Virus record (IMG/VR): IMGVR_UViG_3300045970_000154
Location: 1-63,673 of that record
Origin: a virus
Strand: one strand, 5' to 3'
DNA length: 63,673 nucleotides
This document shows positions 51,015-58,003 of this stretch, in pieces. The position numbers were made by a program, and so were the translations under genes. The first letter of the stretch is position 1; each line of letters opens with the position of its first letter. Under the pieces are notes generated by a model, which was given only the letters and a program-made list of their open reading frames with translations, was not told the DNA's origin and made no database searches.

Positions 51015-51215
51015 TACAAGTTGAAGGTATGAGCTATGTTAGACCAAAAGCTGTGGCCTTGTGGGGGCATCATCCCAGATGAAACAACTGCTTAAATTAG
51101 AATTAGGTTCAAATTGTGGGAGATGCGGTGCTTCGTACCTCAAGTACCTTCCCGCAGATGGCAGTATCTCTTCCACCTTATTACACAGAGTTTCATATCC
51201 TCGTGGAAATTTCAT
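51014..51215 (-). pseudogene. Frameshifted gene; reads in full if one C of a C5 run is removed
   Basis: MKFPRGYETLCNKVEEILPS continues to CFIWDDAP. The frame then breaks at CCCCC (51063-51067). Unshifted it runs to TAA at 51039 with an implausible end. With one C fewer it gives APQGHSFWSNIAHTFNL and a stop at 51014-51016, matching a familiar phage ending (xPQGHxFW). Sequencing error, mutation or programmed slippage are possible. Confidence 0.65.
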
Positions 51216-51217
51216 AA

Positions 51218-51397
51218 CTACTCCCTGATCGCTACATCGAAGTATCTGCCGCACAACAAGCACACCACATCTTCTTCTATGCTTGTAGGGGAGTGGGCAT
51301 TCTCTGTCGTGACTCCGTTCTCGATGGAGGTGTACGTCAAGATGCGCTGCTGTATCGCTATAGTTCCTTCGCAATCCGGGCACTTGTCTGTTGTCAT
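51218..51397 (-). CDS. 59-residue zinc-ribbon protein
   Basis: MTTDKCPDCEGTIAIQQRIL, later EEDVVCLLCGRYFDV: two CxxC pairs. GGAGG before the ATG. Its SD-like end GGGAG also serves the next gene. Confidence 0.68.
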   Translation of the reverse strand: MTTDKCPDCEGTIAIQQRILTYTSIENGVTTENAHSPTSIEEDVVCLLCGRYFDVAIRE

Positions 51398-51420
51398 TTT
51401 TCTTCCTCCTAGTTGGGTAT

Positions 51421-51615
51421 CTAAGGCTCCACCTTCTCCAGCTTAGCTAGATAGGCTTTTCCTTTAGCGGTGATGGTAGCTTCGTAGTGGTATCTTCCTT
51501 CCGCCAGCCCTCGGTGCATAAGCGCATGAATAGCGTTTGCCATACCGACAGGATAGTCAGCCTGAGTTACTCCTTCGGACAAAGCCAGAAGTCTCATTAT
51601 TAGTCGCGGGTCCAT
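51421..51615 (-). CDS. Small helical protein, RNA motif in leader
   Basis: 64 residues from the ATG at 51615 (GGAGG). MRLLALSEGVTQADYPVGMA and EATITAKGKAYLAKLEKV resemble a winged-helix fold. The leader carries RNA motif copy 2 and a palindrome. Confidence 0.6.
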   Translation of the reverse strand: MDPRLIMRLLALSEGVTQADYPVGMANAIHALMHRGLAEGRYHYEATITAKGKAYLAKLEKVEP

Positions 51616-51630
51616 GTTGCCTCCTATGTG

Positions 51631-51690
51631 GCTCCAGATTACTTGCGTCGGCCTAGCACTTCGCACCGAACCCTGAGGGCTTGCTGGTTT
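51631..51690 (-). ncRNA. CTAGGCC leader RNA motif, copy 2
   Basis: Hairpin AGCCC-TC-AGGGTT, then TCGG - TGCGAAGTGCTAGG - CCGA, then CGCAAGTAATCTGGAGC. 16 nt from the start of the gene at 51615. Confidence 0.6.
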
Positions 51691-51693
51691 GAG

Positions 51694-51709
51694 GTGCGAC
51701 ATGTCGCAC
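51694..51709. repeat. 16-bp palindrome
   Basis: Perfect copy, just 5' of RNA motif copy 2 in the same leader. Confidence 0.95.
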
Positions 51710-51730
51710 CTATTTGTCGTTGCCTTTCGG

Positions 51731-51874
51731 CTAGAACTTTTTCATGGCATTCTCCTTGATCTCTTTACATTTGCAGGATGGGCAGGGCTTCTGGCAGTTG
51801 CAAGCGTTCAAAAACAGTTCGTAAGCGGTAACACCGTTAGTCTCACCTATTGGGGTATAGATTCTCGGTATCAT
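51731..51874 (-). CDS. 47-residue Cys-rich protein
   Basis: IPRIYTPIGETNGVTAYELF, then CNCQKPCPSCKC, a dense Cys cluster. TGATG overlap with the upstream gene. Confidence 0.62.
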   Translation of the reverse strand: MIPRIYTPIGETNGVTAYELFLNACNCQKPCPSCKCKEIKENAMKKF

Positions 51875-52017
51875 CACTTCTTCGCTTTGCAACAGGTGCA
51901 ACGCTTCTCGGTCTTGTCCTTGCGGTCAATGACGTTGAAGACGCGCATGTTCTTGCCATAGAGTGAGTCTTGTCCTGGGTTGGCACAGGTACACGGCATG
52001 ATTACGGGTTCGGCCAT
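51874..52017 (-). CDS. 47-residue Cys-containing protein
   Basis: MAEPVIMPCTCANPGQDSLY, ending KRCTCCKAKK. CTC near one end and CTCC near the other suggest one metal site. GGAG before the ATG. Confidence 0.62.
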   Translation of the reverse strand: MAEPVIMPCTCANPGQDSLYGKNMRVFNVIDRKDKTEKRCTCCKAKK

Positions 52018-52029
52018 TTCGCTCTCCTT

Positions 52030-52200
52030 TCAGATGCGGCGACGGATAACGTCGCCGGTTCGTGACGCCTTCTTCGGGTCAGAGATGGGGTTGGTTGAGA
52101 TGACCAGACGGGGCTTGTCTGCGTTGGCTAGTCCTTTGGTCAGGAAGGATATGCCTTGCCCAGATAAAGTGACGTGTTCGTGACAGCCCCAGATCATCAT
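52030..52200 (-). CDS. 56-residue hypothetical protein
   Basis: MMIWGCHEHVTLSGQGISFL, ending RTGDVIRRRI. AAGGAG upstream. Not recognised. Confidence 0.58.
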   Translation of the reverse strand: MMIWGCHEHVTLSGQGISFLTKGLANADKPRLVISTNPISDPKKASRTGDVIRRRI

Positions 52201-52221
52201 TCCGTAGCTCCTTGTGGTTAG

Positions 52222-52431
52222 TTATGCAGTTATGAATATTTCCGTTTGCAGAAGATACTCAAGGGCATCCATAGCGTCATTGATTCCGCCGATCCTGCCG
52301 TCGCACTCGATCACTTCGCCGTAGTTTTCGAGGAGAAGTGCAGAAGCTCGGTCTGCCTTGGTAGCGTTGATGTCGTTCTTGTACTCCAAAAGAACATTTT
52401 CCAGCAGCTCGATTACTTTCTTCCGTTTCAT
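52222..52431 (-). CDS. Hypothetical helical protein
   Basis: 69 residues from the ATG at 52431 (AAGGGAG). KKVIELLENVLLEYKNDINA and INDAMDALEYLL predict helices. Not recognised. Confidence 0.6.
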   Translation of the reverse strand: MKRKKVIELLENVLLEYKNDINATKADRASALLLENYGEVIECDGRIGGINDAMDALEYLLQTEIFITA

Positions 52432-52448
52432 TTGATCTCCCTTGGTTG

Positions 52449-52464
52449 GTGCGACATGTCGCAC
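52449..52464. repeat. 16-bp palindrome
   Basis: Perfect copy, 17 nt before the start at 52431, directly after the previous stop. Confidence 0.95.
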
Positions 52465-52593
52465 TTACTGCTTCTTTCCCACGAGTGCTTCCAGGTCGTT
52501 GAGAATCTCGTTCACCAAGAAGTTGACGTTAGCGTCGTTTGTGAAGGCCAGGATGGTTGCTACTTTGCTTGCTACTGAATCGAGGCTTGCCAT
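52465..52593 (-). CDS. 42-residue helical protein
   Basis: MASLDSVASKVATILAFTND then helical to GKKQ. GGAG before the ATG. Palindrome variant 14 nt upstream. Confidence 0.6.
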   Translation of the reverse strand: MASLDSVASKVATILAFTNDANVNFLVNEILNDLEALVGKKQ

Positions 52594-52607
52594 GTTGATC
52601 TCCTTTG

Positions 52608-52623
52608 TTGCGACATGCCGCAG
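52608..52623. repeat. 16-bp palindrome, degenerate
   Basis: TTGCGACATGCCGCAG: one mismatched arm position and changed ends. Confidence 0.7.
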
Positions 52624-52626
52624 TTG

Positions 52627-52878
52627 TTATATGGAACGCAACACCACAAAATCGTTACCGGTGATTTCCTTCAGGGTTTCTGCCACAGTTTTTTTACCTG
52701 CTGCCCGTTTCGCCGCAATCATTTCGTCGTACATAGGGATAAACTTCTCAGCGGTACTGGCATACCTGCTGTAGGGAATCTCCTCACGCTTTCTGACCAC
52801 AAGGAGGCATTTGTCCCTAGCCACTATGAGTTCGTCCAAGTTAAACCACTTTTTAGCGTAATACGGTGACTCGATCAT
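52627..52878 (-). CDS. Hypothetical helical protein
   Basis: 83 residues (FNLDELIVARDKCLLVVRKR, MIAAKRAAGKKTVAETL). AAGGAG upstream. Not recognised. Confidence 0.62.
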   Translation of the reverse strand: MIESPYYAKKWFNLDELIVARDKCLLVVRKREEIPYSRYASTAEKFIPMYDEMIAAKRAAGKKTVAETLKEITGNDFVVLRSI

Positions 52879-52992
52879 AGGTTCTCCTTAGTTGTTCCAG
52901 CAATCTATCGAAGACCCGACCCTATGCGAACAGGAAAGGGGGATAACCTGTATACACCAGACCGGATATTCGATACATTTCTGGAATAACTT

Positions 52993-53012
52993 GAGGGGGC
53001 TTGCGCCCCCTC
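52993..53012 (-). terminator. Hairpin after the first family B gene
   Basis: GAGGGGGC-GCAA-GCCCCCTC on the minus strand, 10 bases past the stop at 53023. Weak T tract. Confidence 0.55.
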
Positions 53013-53022
53013 GTTGTTGAGG

Positions 53023-53229
53023 TTATACCAGCGGTACTACCGGCAGCGCCCCGATCAGGCGGTACTCGTTGCCACCTTTGGAGGTAGCAATCCGACCGTT
53101 CAGCTCGGCCAGCGGCTTGGTGCGGAATTTCCGTCCGTCCGGGGTGTTGGCGTGGTTGTACACGCGGCCTTTTGCTACGGTACCGGCGGGGGTTACTTCC
53201 AGAACTGCATTGTTGATGTAAACGCTCAT
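53023..53229 (-). CDS. Family B paralog
   Basis: 68 residues. AGTVAKGRVYNHANTPDGRKFRT and IGALPVVPLV. Shares with the genes at 53318 and 53611 the layout xGKVY..DGT..G.KF.T, a central NG/SGK.xT and a C-terminal Y-x-V. Small beta-rich protein. AAGGAG upstream. Confidence 0.7.
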   Translation of the reverse strand: MSVYINNAVLEVTPAGTVAKGRVYNHANTPDGRKFRTKPLAELNGRIATSKGGNEYRLIGALPVVPLV

Positions 53230-53317
53230 GGCGTCTCCTTTTACCAGCTCGACCTATGGGTCATGGCTTGGCGGTTGATGCTGTCCTTACTACTCAATGT
53301 GAGAGTGGCCGAAGAGG

Positions 53318-53509
53318 TCAGTGCTTCACGCGAGAATCACTCCAAACTACGCGGTACTTCTTGCCGTTGGAGGCTGTGATAAGATTCCCGTTTATATGTT
53401 CTGCTCTGACAGTGCGCAGGCTACGAGTTCCATCGTACGAGACGGTTCCCTTCACAACGACGCTACCAGCGAGGGTTTTAGAAACCCAGGCGTTTTGCAA
53501 ATTAATCAT
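53318..53509 (-). CDS. Family B paralog
   Basis: 63 residues: AGSVVVKGTVSYDGTRSLRTV, HINGNLITASNGKKYRVV. Most diverged of the three. AGGAG upstream. Confidence 0.65.
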   Translation of the reverse strand: MINLQNAWVSKTLAGSVVVKGTVSYDGTRSLRTVRAEHINGNLITASNGKKYRVVWSDSRVKH

Positions 53510-53570
53510 TACGTCGAACTCCTATTACCTGGGTCCCATAAAGGACCTCGCGGCGGTTGAGGTTGGCTTG

Positions 53571-53590
53571 AGGAGGGCTTACGCCCTCCT
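53571..53590 (-). terminator. Hairpin after the third family B gene
   Basis: AGGAGGGC-GTAA-GCCCTCCT on the minus strand, 20 bases past the stop at 53611. No strong T tract. Confidence 0.5.
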
Positions 53591-53610
53591 ACGGTGTGCC
53601 GAAGTTGATG

Positions 53611-53814
53611 TTAGTTGAAGGGGACAGCCGGAACGTCACCGATTACGGTGTAGGACGCTTTTCCGGTGGTGAAGACCTTACCAGAGATGCTCTGGATGGC
53701 GCGGGTCTTGAACTTGGCACCATCAGCGGTGCCGTCTTTGCCGTATACTTTGCCACGAGCGCAAAGCTGGCCATTGTCGTTGCGGAAGAATGAAGCCTGG
53801 AAGAGATAACGCAT
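53611..53814 (-). CDS. Family B paralog
   Basis: 67 residues: LCARGKVYGKDGTADGAKF, then SISGKVFTTGKASYTVIGD and PAVPF. AAAGGAG upstream. Confidence 0.7.
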   Translation of the reverse strand: MRYLFQASFFRNDNGQLCARGKVYGKDGTADGAKFKTRAIQSISGKVFTTGKASYTVIGDVPAVPFN

Positions 53815-53943
53815 TTGAAACTCCTTTTACCTGCTCACCCTATGGGGCGAGTCGAGGCGGGTTGGTTGATTGTGGGAGGGACGGGTTGAAGTGGCCGAAG
53901 ATACTAGAATGGGAGCAATCACCGCCTTTCGATGTAGTAGCTG

Positions 53944-53959
53944 GTGCGACATGTCGCAC
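53944..53959. repeat. 16-bp palindrome
   Basis: Perfect copy at the stop of the membrane-protein gene, far (129 nt) from the next start. Confidence 0.95.
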
Positions 53960-54252
53960 TAAGCGAACAGATGAACTATCCAGCCGATGCCAAGGGCTAC
54001 GGCAGGGGTAAAGACGGCATTGTTGGCGGCTCTCCCTACAAGCTCAGCCGTAATGTCTTTGTTGTCAGATTCTTTGTGCGTTAAGAAGGACACCACAAGC
54101 ATTACGCCGATGGCTCCATTCAGGGACAAGATTGGGGCGTTGAATGAGTAGGCTATGAACCAGCCCCACAATTTACTCAGCACGAACCCTGCCCACGCTA
54201 GCCTGCCTACCGCCAGACACAGCACCGTAACAACCATATACGTGTATCTCAT
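53959..54252 (-). CDS. Membrane protein, three predicted helices
   Basis: 97 residues: YMVVTVLCLAVGRLAWAGFV, LNGAIGVMLVVSFL and VFTPAVALGIGWIVHLF. GAGGAGG upstream, palindrome 13 nt before the start. Function unknown. Confidence 0.7.
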   Translation of the reverse strand: MRYTYMVVTVLCLAVGRLAWAGFVLSKLWGWFIAYSFNAPILSLNGAIGVMLVVSFLTHKESDNKDITAELVGRAANNAVFTPAVALGIGWIVHLFA

Positions 54253-54265
54253 TTCCTCCTCCGTG

Positions 54266-54281
54266 GTGCGACATGTCGCAC
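54266..54281. repeat. 16-bp palindrome
   Basis: Perfect copy, 13 nt before the membrane-protein start. Confidence 0.95.
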
Positions 54282-54324
54282 TATCTGGTTAGTTATTTAT
54301 AATATTCACTACTGCATATTTATG

Positions 54325-54353
54325 TTGACAGATTCAGGAATCCGTGGTAAAAT
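54325..54353 (+). promoter_or_regulatory. Plus-strand promoter, duplicate of the one at 39309
   Basis: TTGACA, 17-nt spacer, TAAAAT on the plus strand, with upstream TCACTACTGCATA. It faces the 3' end of the minus-strand CCA-adding-enzyme gene, so its transcript would be antisense. Confidence 0.78.
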
Positions 54354-54400
54354 AGAACCTGTTCTGCCGGAAAAAACCTAAAGGGGGATTATGCCTGTTC

Positions 54401-55612
54401 CTACTTCCCCCTGACGACCATGTAGACACTCGTGTATCTCTGATTAACCCAGTCCTGGATGTAGCACTTATCCTTTCCCTTGATGTGCTCCGGTATAACT
54501 ATGACTGCCGTAGATAGTGACTGATGGAGATCCTTCACTGTCTTCCAGTGTGCTGTCTCGAACGCATGGTCACAGTTACATGCTGAGAAGAAATCCTCCC
54601 TGATAGGCTCCCTGATACTCCTAAAGAACCTGACCAGTTTCCCTGCCCTAATGTCGAGCATGTTCTGCGCTTTCATGTGGTACTCAGCCACCAGAAGAGA
54701 TAACTGCATAGACCTTGCTGAGAACCTATGATCCTTGAACCAGTTGACAGCCAAGTCCTTAGACCGTGCTTCATGACCGTGGTGTGCAGGCCACTCTTCT
54801 GATGGAGTATGCCCCTTGCCGAAATCATGGCAGAGAACAGCCAGGAACACATCGAAGCTGTACTTGAGAGTCTTACAGCGGTCGATAGCCTTCATGGTAT
54901 GCCCATAGGCAGTATCGTAGCCATGATGCTCAATCGGACCAGCAGGAACCTTCCGCAGCAAGTCAAGGGGTGCGAAGTGATAGTGTAAGCAGTCAGCCGC
55001 AGCGAGTATGTCGAAGAACTTGCTGGGCTTGGCGCACTGCTCGTATACCTTCCGCAGCTCCTTCTCGACCCTCTCAGCGTTCACATGAACGATCTGAGGG
55101 CCGTACTCTTTCATTTTGTCATAGGTCTTTTCTTCTATGACGAAATCCAGCTTAGCTGCGAACCGCGCAGCTCGGAATATACGCAGGGGGTCGTCGGCAA
55201 AGGCAGTCGTGCCTATCGCCCGAATGGTCTTGTTTTCGATATCCTTCACACCTCCTGTAGGGTCGATGATTCTGCCATCGTAAACACTCTCAGCGATGGC
55301 ATTGATGGTGAAGTCACGGCGGTGAAGGTCTTCGATCAGGGTGGCTCCTCTCCACCCGAAGTCCTTATAACCAGGACCTGTTGATTTTTCAGAACGGGTG
55401 AGTGCTACTTCGTTCCCGTCCACCAAGTATACGGGGAAGTCGTTGCCAACTCGTTTAGCGGTAGGAAATACCCGCTTAAACGTGTAGTCGGCGCACTCCA
55501 TTACATAGTCAATGTCCTGAATAGGCAGACCGAGTATTGAGTCTCTGATGCAGCCGCCTACCTTGTAAGCGTAGCAGCTTGCATCTTTGAAATTGACTGG
55601 GGTAGGCGGCAT
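54401..55612 (-). CDS. CCA-adding tRNA nucleotidyltransferase
   Basis: 403 residues from the ATG at 55612 (GGAG). YKVGGCIRDSILGLPIQDIDYV has the GG motif and the DxD metal ligands; RRDFTINAIA and DPLRIFRAARFAAKL follow. HDFGKGH begins a C-terminal HD domain. Class II enzyme that builds or repairs the 3' CCA of tRNAs. The tRNA-Gly-like gene at 59207 lacks an encoded CCA. Confidence 0.93.
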   Translation of the reverse strand: MPPTPVNFKDASCYAYKVGGCIRDSILGLPIQDIDYVMECADYTFKRVFPTAKRVGNDFPVYLVDGNEVALTRSEKSTGPGYKDFGWRGATLIEDLHRRDFTINAIAESVYDGRIIDPTGGVKDIENKTIRAIGTTAFADDPLRIFRAARFAAKLDFVIEEKTYDKMKEYGPQIVHVNAERVEKELRKVYEQCAKPSKFFDILAAADCLHYHFAPLDLLRKVPAGPIEHHGYDTAYGHTMKAIDRCKTLKYSFDVFLAVLCHDFGKGHTPSEEWPAHHGHEARSKDLAVNWFKDHRFSARSMQLSLLVAEYHMKAQNMLDIRAGKLVRFFRSIREPIREDFFSACNCDHAFETAHWKTVKDLHQSLSTAVIVIPEHIKGKDKCYIQDWVNQRYTSVYMVVRGK

Positions 55613-55639
55613 GTTGCTCTCCTTTCTAGTTAGTGATTG

Positions 55640-55655
55640 GTGCGACATGTCGCAC
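55640..55655. repeat. 16-bp palindrome
   Basis: Perfect copy, 27 nt before the CCA-adding-enzyme start. Confidence 0.95.
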
Positions 55656-55658
55656 CGG

Positions 55659-55823
55659 CTACAGAGAAACCACGAAGTCTCCCTGATCGAACACAAGGTC
55701 AACGGTAAGGATTTCTTCGTTACAGTCGTAGTGCTCGTTGTACTTCACAGCCTCAAGCAGCCCATTCTCCTCTGACTCCTCGATTAAGGCGGATAGCTTG
55801 TTCATAAGATCGTTTACTGTCAC
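55659..55823 (-). CDS. Small acidic protein, paralog of the next gene
   Basis: 54 residues; GTG start (AAGGAG). MTVNDLMNKLSALIEESEEN shares the start pattern MTVxxLxxKLxxL with the gene at 55844. Function unknown. Confidence 0.65.
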   Translation of the reverse strand: MTVNDLMNKLSALIEESEENGLLEAVKYNEHYDCNEEILTVDLVFDQGDFVVSL

Positions 55824-55843
55824 TCGGCACTCTCCTTTCTTGG

Positions 55844-56044
55844 TTACACGGCTAAGACCACAATGTCCTTTCCGGCTCGTGTGCTAGACTCGACGTAGGC
55901 ACCGGAATTAGGAAAAGTGTCTATAACAGTAACTACGTCAACGTCTTCCGTATCGAAGAACGTGTCGAGTGTCGCATCATAAACGGCGACCTTCATCTTA
56001 GGGTCGAGTTTTTTGAGTTTAGCTATAAGCTCTTTTACTGTCAC
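55844..56044 (-). CDS. Small conserved phage protein
   Basis: 66 residues; GTG start overlapping the upstream stop. MTVKELIAKLKKLDPKMKVA and DVVTVIDTF match a common small phage protein of unknown function. Confidence 0.7.
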   Translation of the reverse strand: MTVKELIAKLKKLDPKMKVAVYDATLDTFFDTEDVDVVTVIDTFPNSGAYVESSTRAGKDIVVLAV

Positions 56045-56493
56045 GCCACACTCTCCTTCGGTGCGACATGTCGCACCTGCTCTTGGCGGCTGAAGTTGCC
56101 ACAGATATTATCGAAGGCATCAATTCCAGCCTCAACATCGAACTCTTCTGCGTAGCTTTCCAGTAATAGACAGGTTCCTATTCCGTATGACCCAAGTTCG
56201 GAGCAATGCACACAGAAGGCACAGCATTCAGGACGTGATCGGTCTCTGGGCGCAAAGCACAACTTACCTTCACTGTTGCGAAGAGCAAATCCGGTAGGTT
56301 TCGGGTTCCTAGGAGGAAATACATCTTCCGAGTAGTAGCTGACGAACTCCAGTTCTTCTTCCACACAGCCCCACTCTTCTGCCAGAAGGACGATAGCTTC
56401 CTGTGCTGCTTCCTTCCAATTCTCAGCCTGCACAGGGATACTTCTGGTGCGCTTGAAGTTGATGTGGAAGATCATAGTAGCTTCGGCACTCAT
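56041..56493 (-). CDS. Cys-rich protein ending in palindrome-encoded residues
   Basis: 150 residues; AAGGAG upstream. A domain with ENWKEAAQEAIVLLAEEWG, then CCAFCVHCSELG and later Cys. The last 12 residues (QVRHVAPKESVA) are encoded by a palindrome and the SD of the next gene. Confidence 0.68.
   Translation of the reverse strand: MSAEATMIFHINFKRTRSIPVQAENWKEAAQEAIVLLAEEWGCVEEELEFVSYYSEDVFPPRNPKPTGFALRNSEGKLCFAPRDRSRPECCAFCVHCSELGSYGIGTCLLLESYAEEFDVEAGIDAFDNICGNFSRQEQVRHVAPKESVA
56061..56076. repeat. 16-bp palindrome inside a coding region
   Basis: Perfect copy at the 3' end of 56041-56493; also the leader of the gene starting at 56044. Confidence 0.95.
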
Positions 56494-56509
56494 GCTGCGC
56501 TCTCCTTCG

Positions 56510-56525
56510 GTGCGACATGTCGCAC
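56510..56525. repeat. 16-bp palindrome
   Basis: Perfect copy, 16 nt before the start at 56493. Confidence 0.95.
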
Positions 56526-56528
56526 CAG

Positions 56529-56861
56529 TTAAACTGGGTTGATTATCCTTCCGACATAGTGGTCGTAGAAAGCCTGTGGGAGCCGGTCACCAAAGTAATT
56601 TGCGGCAGCTTCCACGTCCGAGAAACGCGTGATGAACAGGTCAGCAAACTGGTTGTCTATCGAGCAGGAATTGCTCTGAGTTGTGGTGTACTCTTTAAGC
56701 TCACCAGTCGTCATGTTCTTGACCGTATGCTCGAAGTTGGTACTAGCCAACACCAGTTCTCCGTTAACCACGTTCGGAAGGTCGGAGTCCAGGAGAGGTA
56801 TCTGATACCGAGGTTGACCCCACCCCATCTCGCCTTTCTGTGCTACTGCCCTATACTTCAT
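56529..56861 (-). CDS. Hypothetical protein
   Basis: 110 residues (MKYRAVAQKGEMGWGQPRYQ and on), probably beta-rich then helical. AAGGAG upstream; ATGA overlap. Not recognised. Confidence 0.62.
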   Translation of the reverse strand: MKYRAVAQKGEMGWGQPRYQIPLLDSDLPNVVNGELVLASTNFEHTVKNMTTGELKEYTTTQSNSCSIDNQFADLFITRFSDVEAAANYFGDRLPQAFYDHYVGRIINPV

Positions 56862-57001
56862 GCTGCACTCTCCTTTGGTGCGACATGTCGCACCATCCGT
56901 TTGACAATCAAGGCGATGGTTTCGAGGCTCACGCCCCGAGTCAATAACCAGCAGGTACGGAAGGTTGCTACTTTGGTATTAGAAACTTCTCGTGCGCTCA
57001 T
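56858..57001 (-). CDS. 47-residue protein ending in palindrome-encoded residues
   Basis: MSAREVSNTKVATFRTCWLL, ending MVRHVAPKESAA, the latter encoded by palindrome plus SD exactly as in 56041-56493. AAGGAGG upstream. Confidence 0.6.
   Translation of the reverse strand: MSAREVSNTKVATFRTCWLLTRGVSLETIALIVKRMVRHVAPKESAA
56878..56893. repeat. 16-bp palindrome inside a coding region
   Basis: Perfect copy; 16 nt before the start at 56861 and within the end of 56858-57001. Confidence 0.95.
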
Positions 57002-57096
57002 GTCCGTGCCTCCTTTTGGCAGTCCTCACAGACTGTCTTGTTGGTCGTGGTGAACCATTTGTCGCAACAGCAGCATTGTCTGCGGTAGCGTTTCAT
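56998..57096 (-). CDS. 32-residue zinc-ribbon microprotein
   Basis: MKRYRRQCCCCDKWFTTTNK, then VCEDCQKEART. GTATGA overlap with the upstream gene. Confidence 0.6.
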   Translation of the reverse strand: MKRYRRQCCCCDKWFTTTNKTVCEDCQKEART

Positions 57097-57200
57097 ACCT
57101 GCTCCGGGTGATTCTTGTGCCAGTGAGCGTCTGCTGCTTCGATAGACACTCCCATTTCGGCGGCGAACAACATCCAGTCGATGTACATAACGTCTTCCAT
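57093..57200 (-). CDS. 35-residue microprotein
   Basis: MEDVMYIDWMLFAAEMGVSI, then AADAHWHKNHPEQV. GGGGG before the ATG. Confidence 0.58.
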   Translation of the reverse strand: MEDVMYIDWMLFAAEMGVSIEAADAHWHKNHPEQV

Positions 57201-57211
57201 AATTAACCCCC

Positions 57212-57388
57212 TTAGGTTGGATGCTCTAAGAGCGCAAAGGCTATCTTGTAGGCTTTACGCTCTTGCAGTTCCCAATCTGATTAGTCACCGAACACGCTCA
57301 TAACGTGTCCAGCATCGCCACCTTTTGAGTATGGCTTAGGTCGTGTGTTGGTGGGCGGTTATCGCCGTATGTGTTGAGGTGGATTCAA
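57212..57388 (-). pseudogene. ORF broken by two in-frame TAA codons
   Basis: TTG start with GGAGG. The frame reads MNPPQHIRR, TAA (57359-57361), PPTNTRPKPYSKGGDAGHVM then SVFGD, TAA (57281-57283), SDWELQERKAYKIAFALLEH then PT, TAA. Segments two and three look like real protein and other frames do not. Likely a decayed gene, or readthrough. A palindrome precedes it. Confidence 0.5.
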
Positions 57389-57401
57389 ACGTCCTCCATT
57401 G

Positions 57402-57417
57402 GTGCGACATGTCGCAC
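57402..57417. repeat. 16-bp palindrome
   Basis: Perfect copy, in the leader of the broken ORF. Next to it TTCACATCTG, the promoter-upstream element. Confidence 0.95.
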
Positions 57418-57766
57418 TAAGTAGACAGATGTGAATTATAATTGCCCAGCACGACAGCCTAGCGGGAACCAGAAGGGCAATAGACCAGCCCCTATGAACC
57501 GTGACCCTAGGATTTTATCGAGCTTTAATATCTGACACATGATCTCTGACGCAAAGAGAGTTGATACTTGAGGTCTGAACTCTGACCTCTGAACTCTGAA
57601 CTTTAACGGGAAGGTCGAGGCATTTTAGGCACCAGCTTCAAAGGGTCTATGCCCTCCACCGATGCCTACCTCACCTGTTCGTTATTGTCTTTCGCGCATG
57701 AGTCCCGGATAACCCTCCGGGAAGGGGAGTCTAGTTCTCCAGTTTTCATCGTGCTGGGCAGCACCG
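57418..57766. other. 349-bp gap without a gene
   Basis: No convincing ORF on either strand. It holds short direct repeats of CTCTGAA/CTCTGAC (57575-57601), a hairpin CCCGGA...TCCGGG near 57703-57720, and paired GGCAT/ATGCC segments around 57620-57690. May be a structured leader or a decayed region; no tRNA fold found. Confidence 0.5.
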
Positions 57767-58003
57767 TTAGTGCGACATGTCGCAGTAGTGAGCGATAATA
57801 CCCTCAGCTACATGTCTCTGCATGTCTCCTGTGATCTCGTGACCGGTATCAGAGATGAATATCCAGTACTGCTTGAACAGATCCAAGGTAATGTAGCCGA
57901 CCTCTCGTCCATTTAGTCGCGCAGCCCTTTCAGCGTACTTCTCTCTATAAGCAGGCTGAAAGGTTACGTAGTTCTTACCCACATCGTACCGGCTGTTAGC
58001 CAT
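57767..58003 (-). CDS. Hypothetical protein ending in the palindrome
   Basis: 78 residues. YITLDLFKQYWIFISDTGHEI, ending HYCDMSH where the last six residues come from a palindrome variant. TAATG overlap with the upstream gene. Confidence 0.62.
   Translation of the reverse strand: MANSRYDVGKNYVTFQPAYREKYAERAARLNGREVGYITLDLFKQYWIFISDTGHEITGDMQRHVAEGIIAHYCDMSH
57770..57785. repeat. 16-bp palindrome, one end changed
   Basis: GTGCGACATGTCGCAG, forming the 3' end of the gene at 57767. Confidence 0.85.

Noticed and set aside
57212-57388. Reassignment of TAA to an amino acid
   Set aside because: Most large genes here end correctly at TAA, and no suppressor tRNA for UAA was seen.
57418-57766. tRNA genes in the gap
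   Set aside because: No acceptable T-arm or acceptor stem could be paired.
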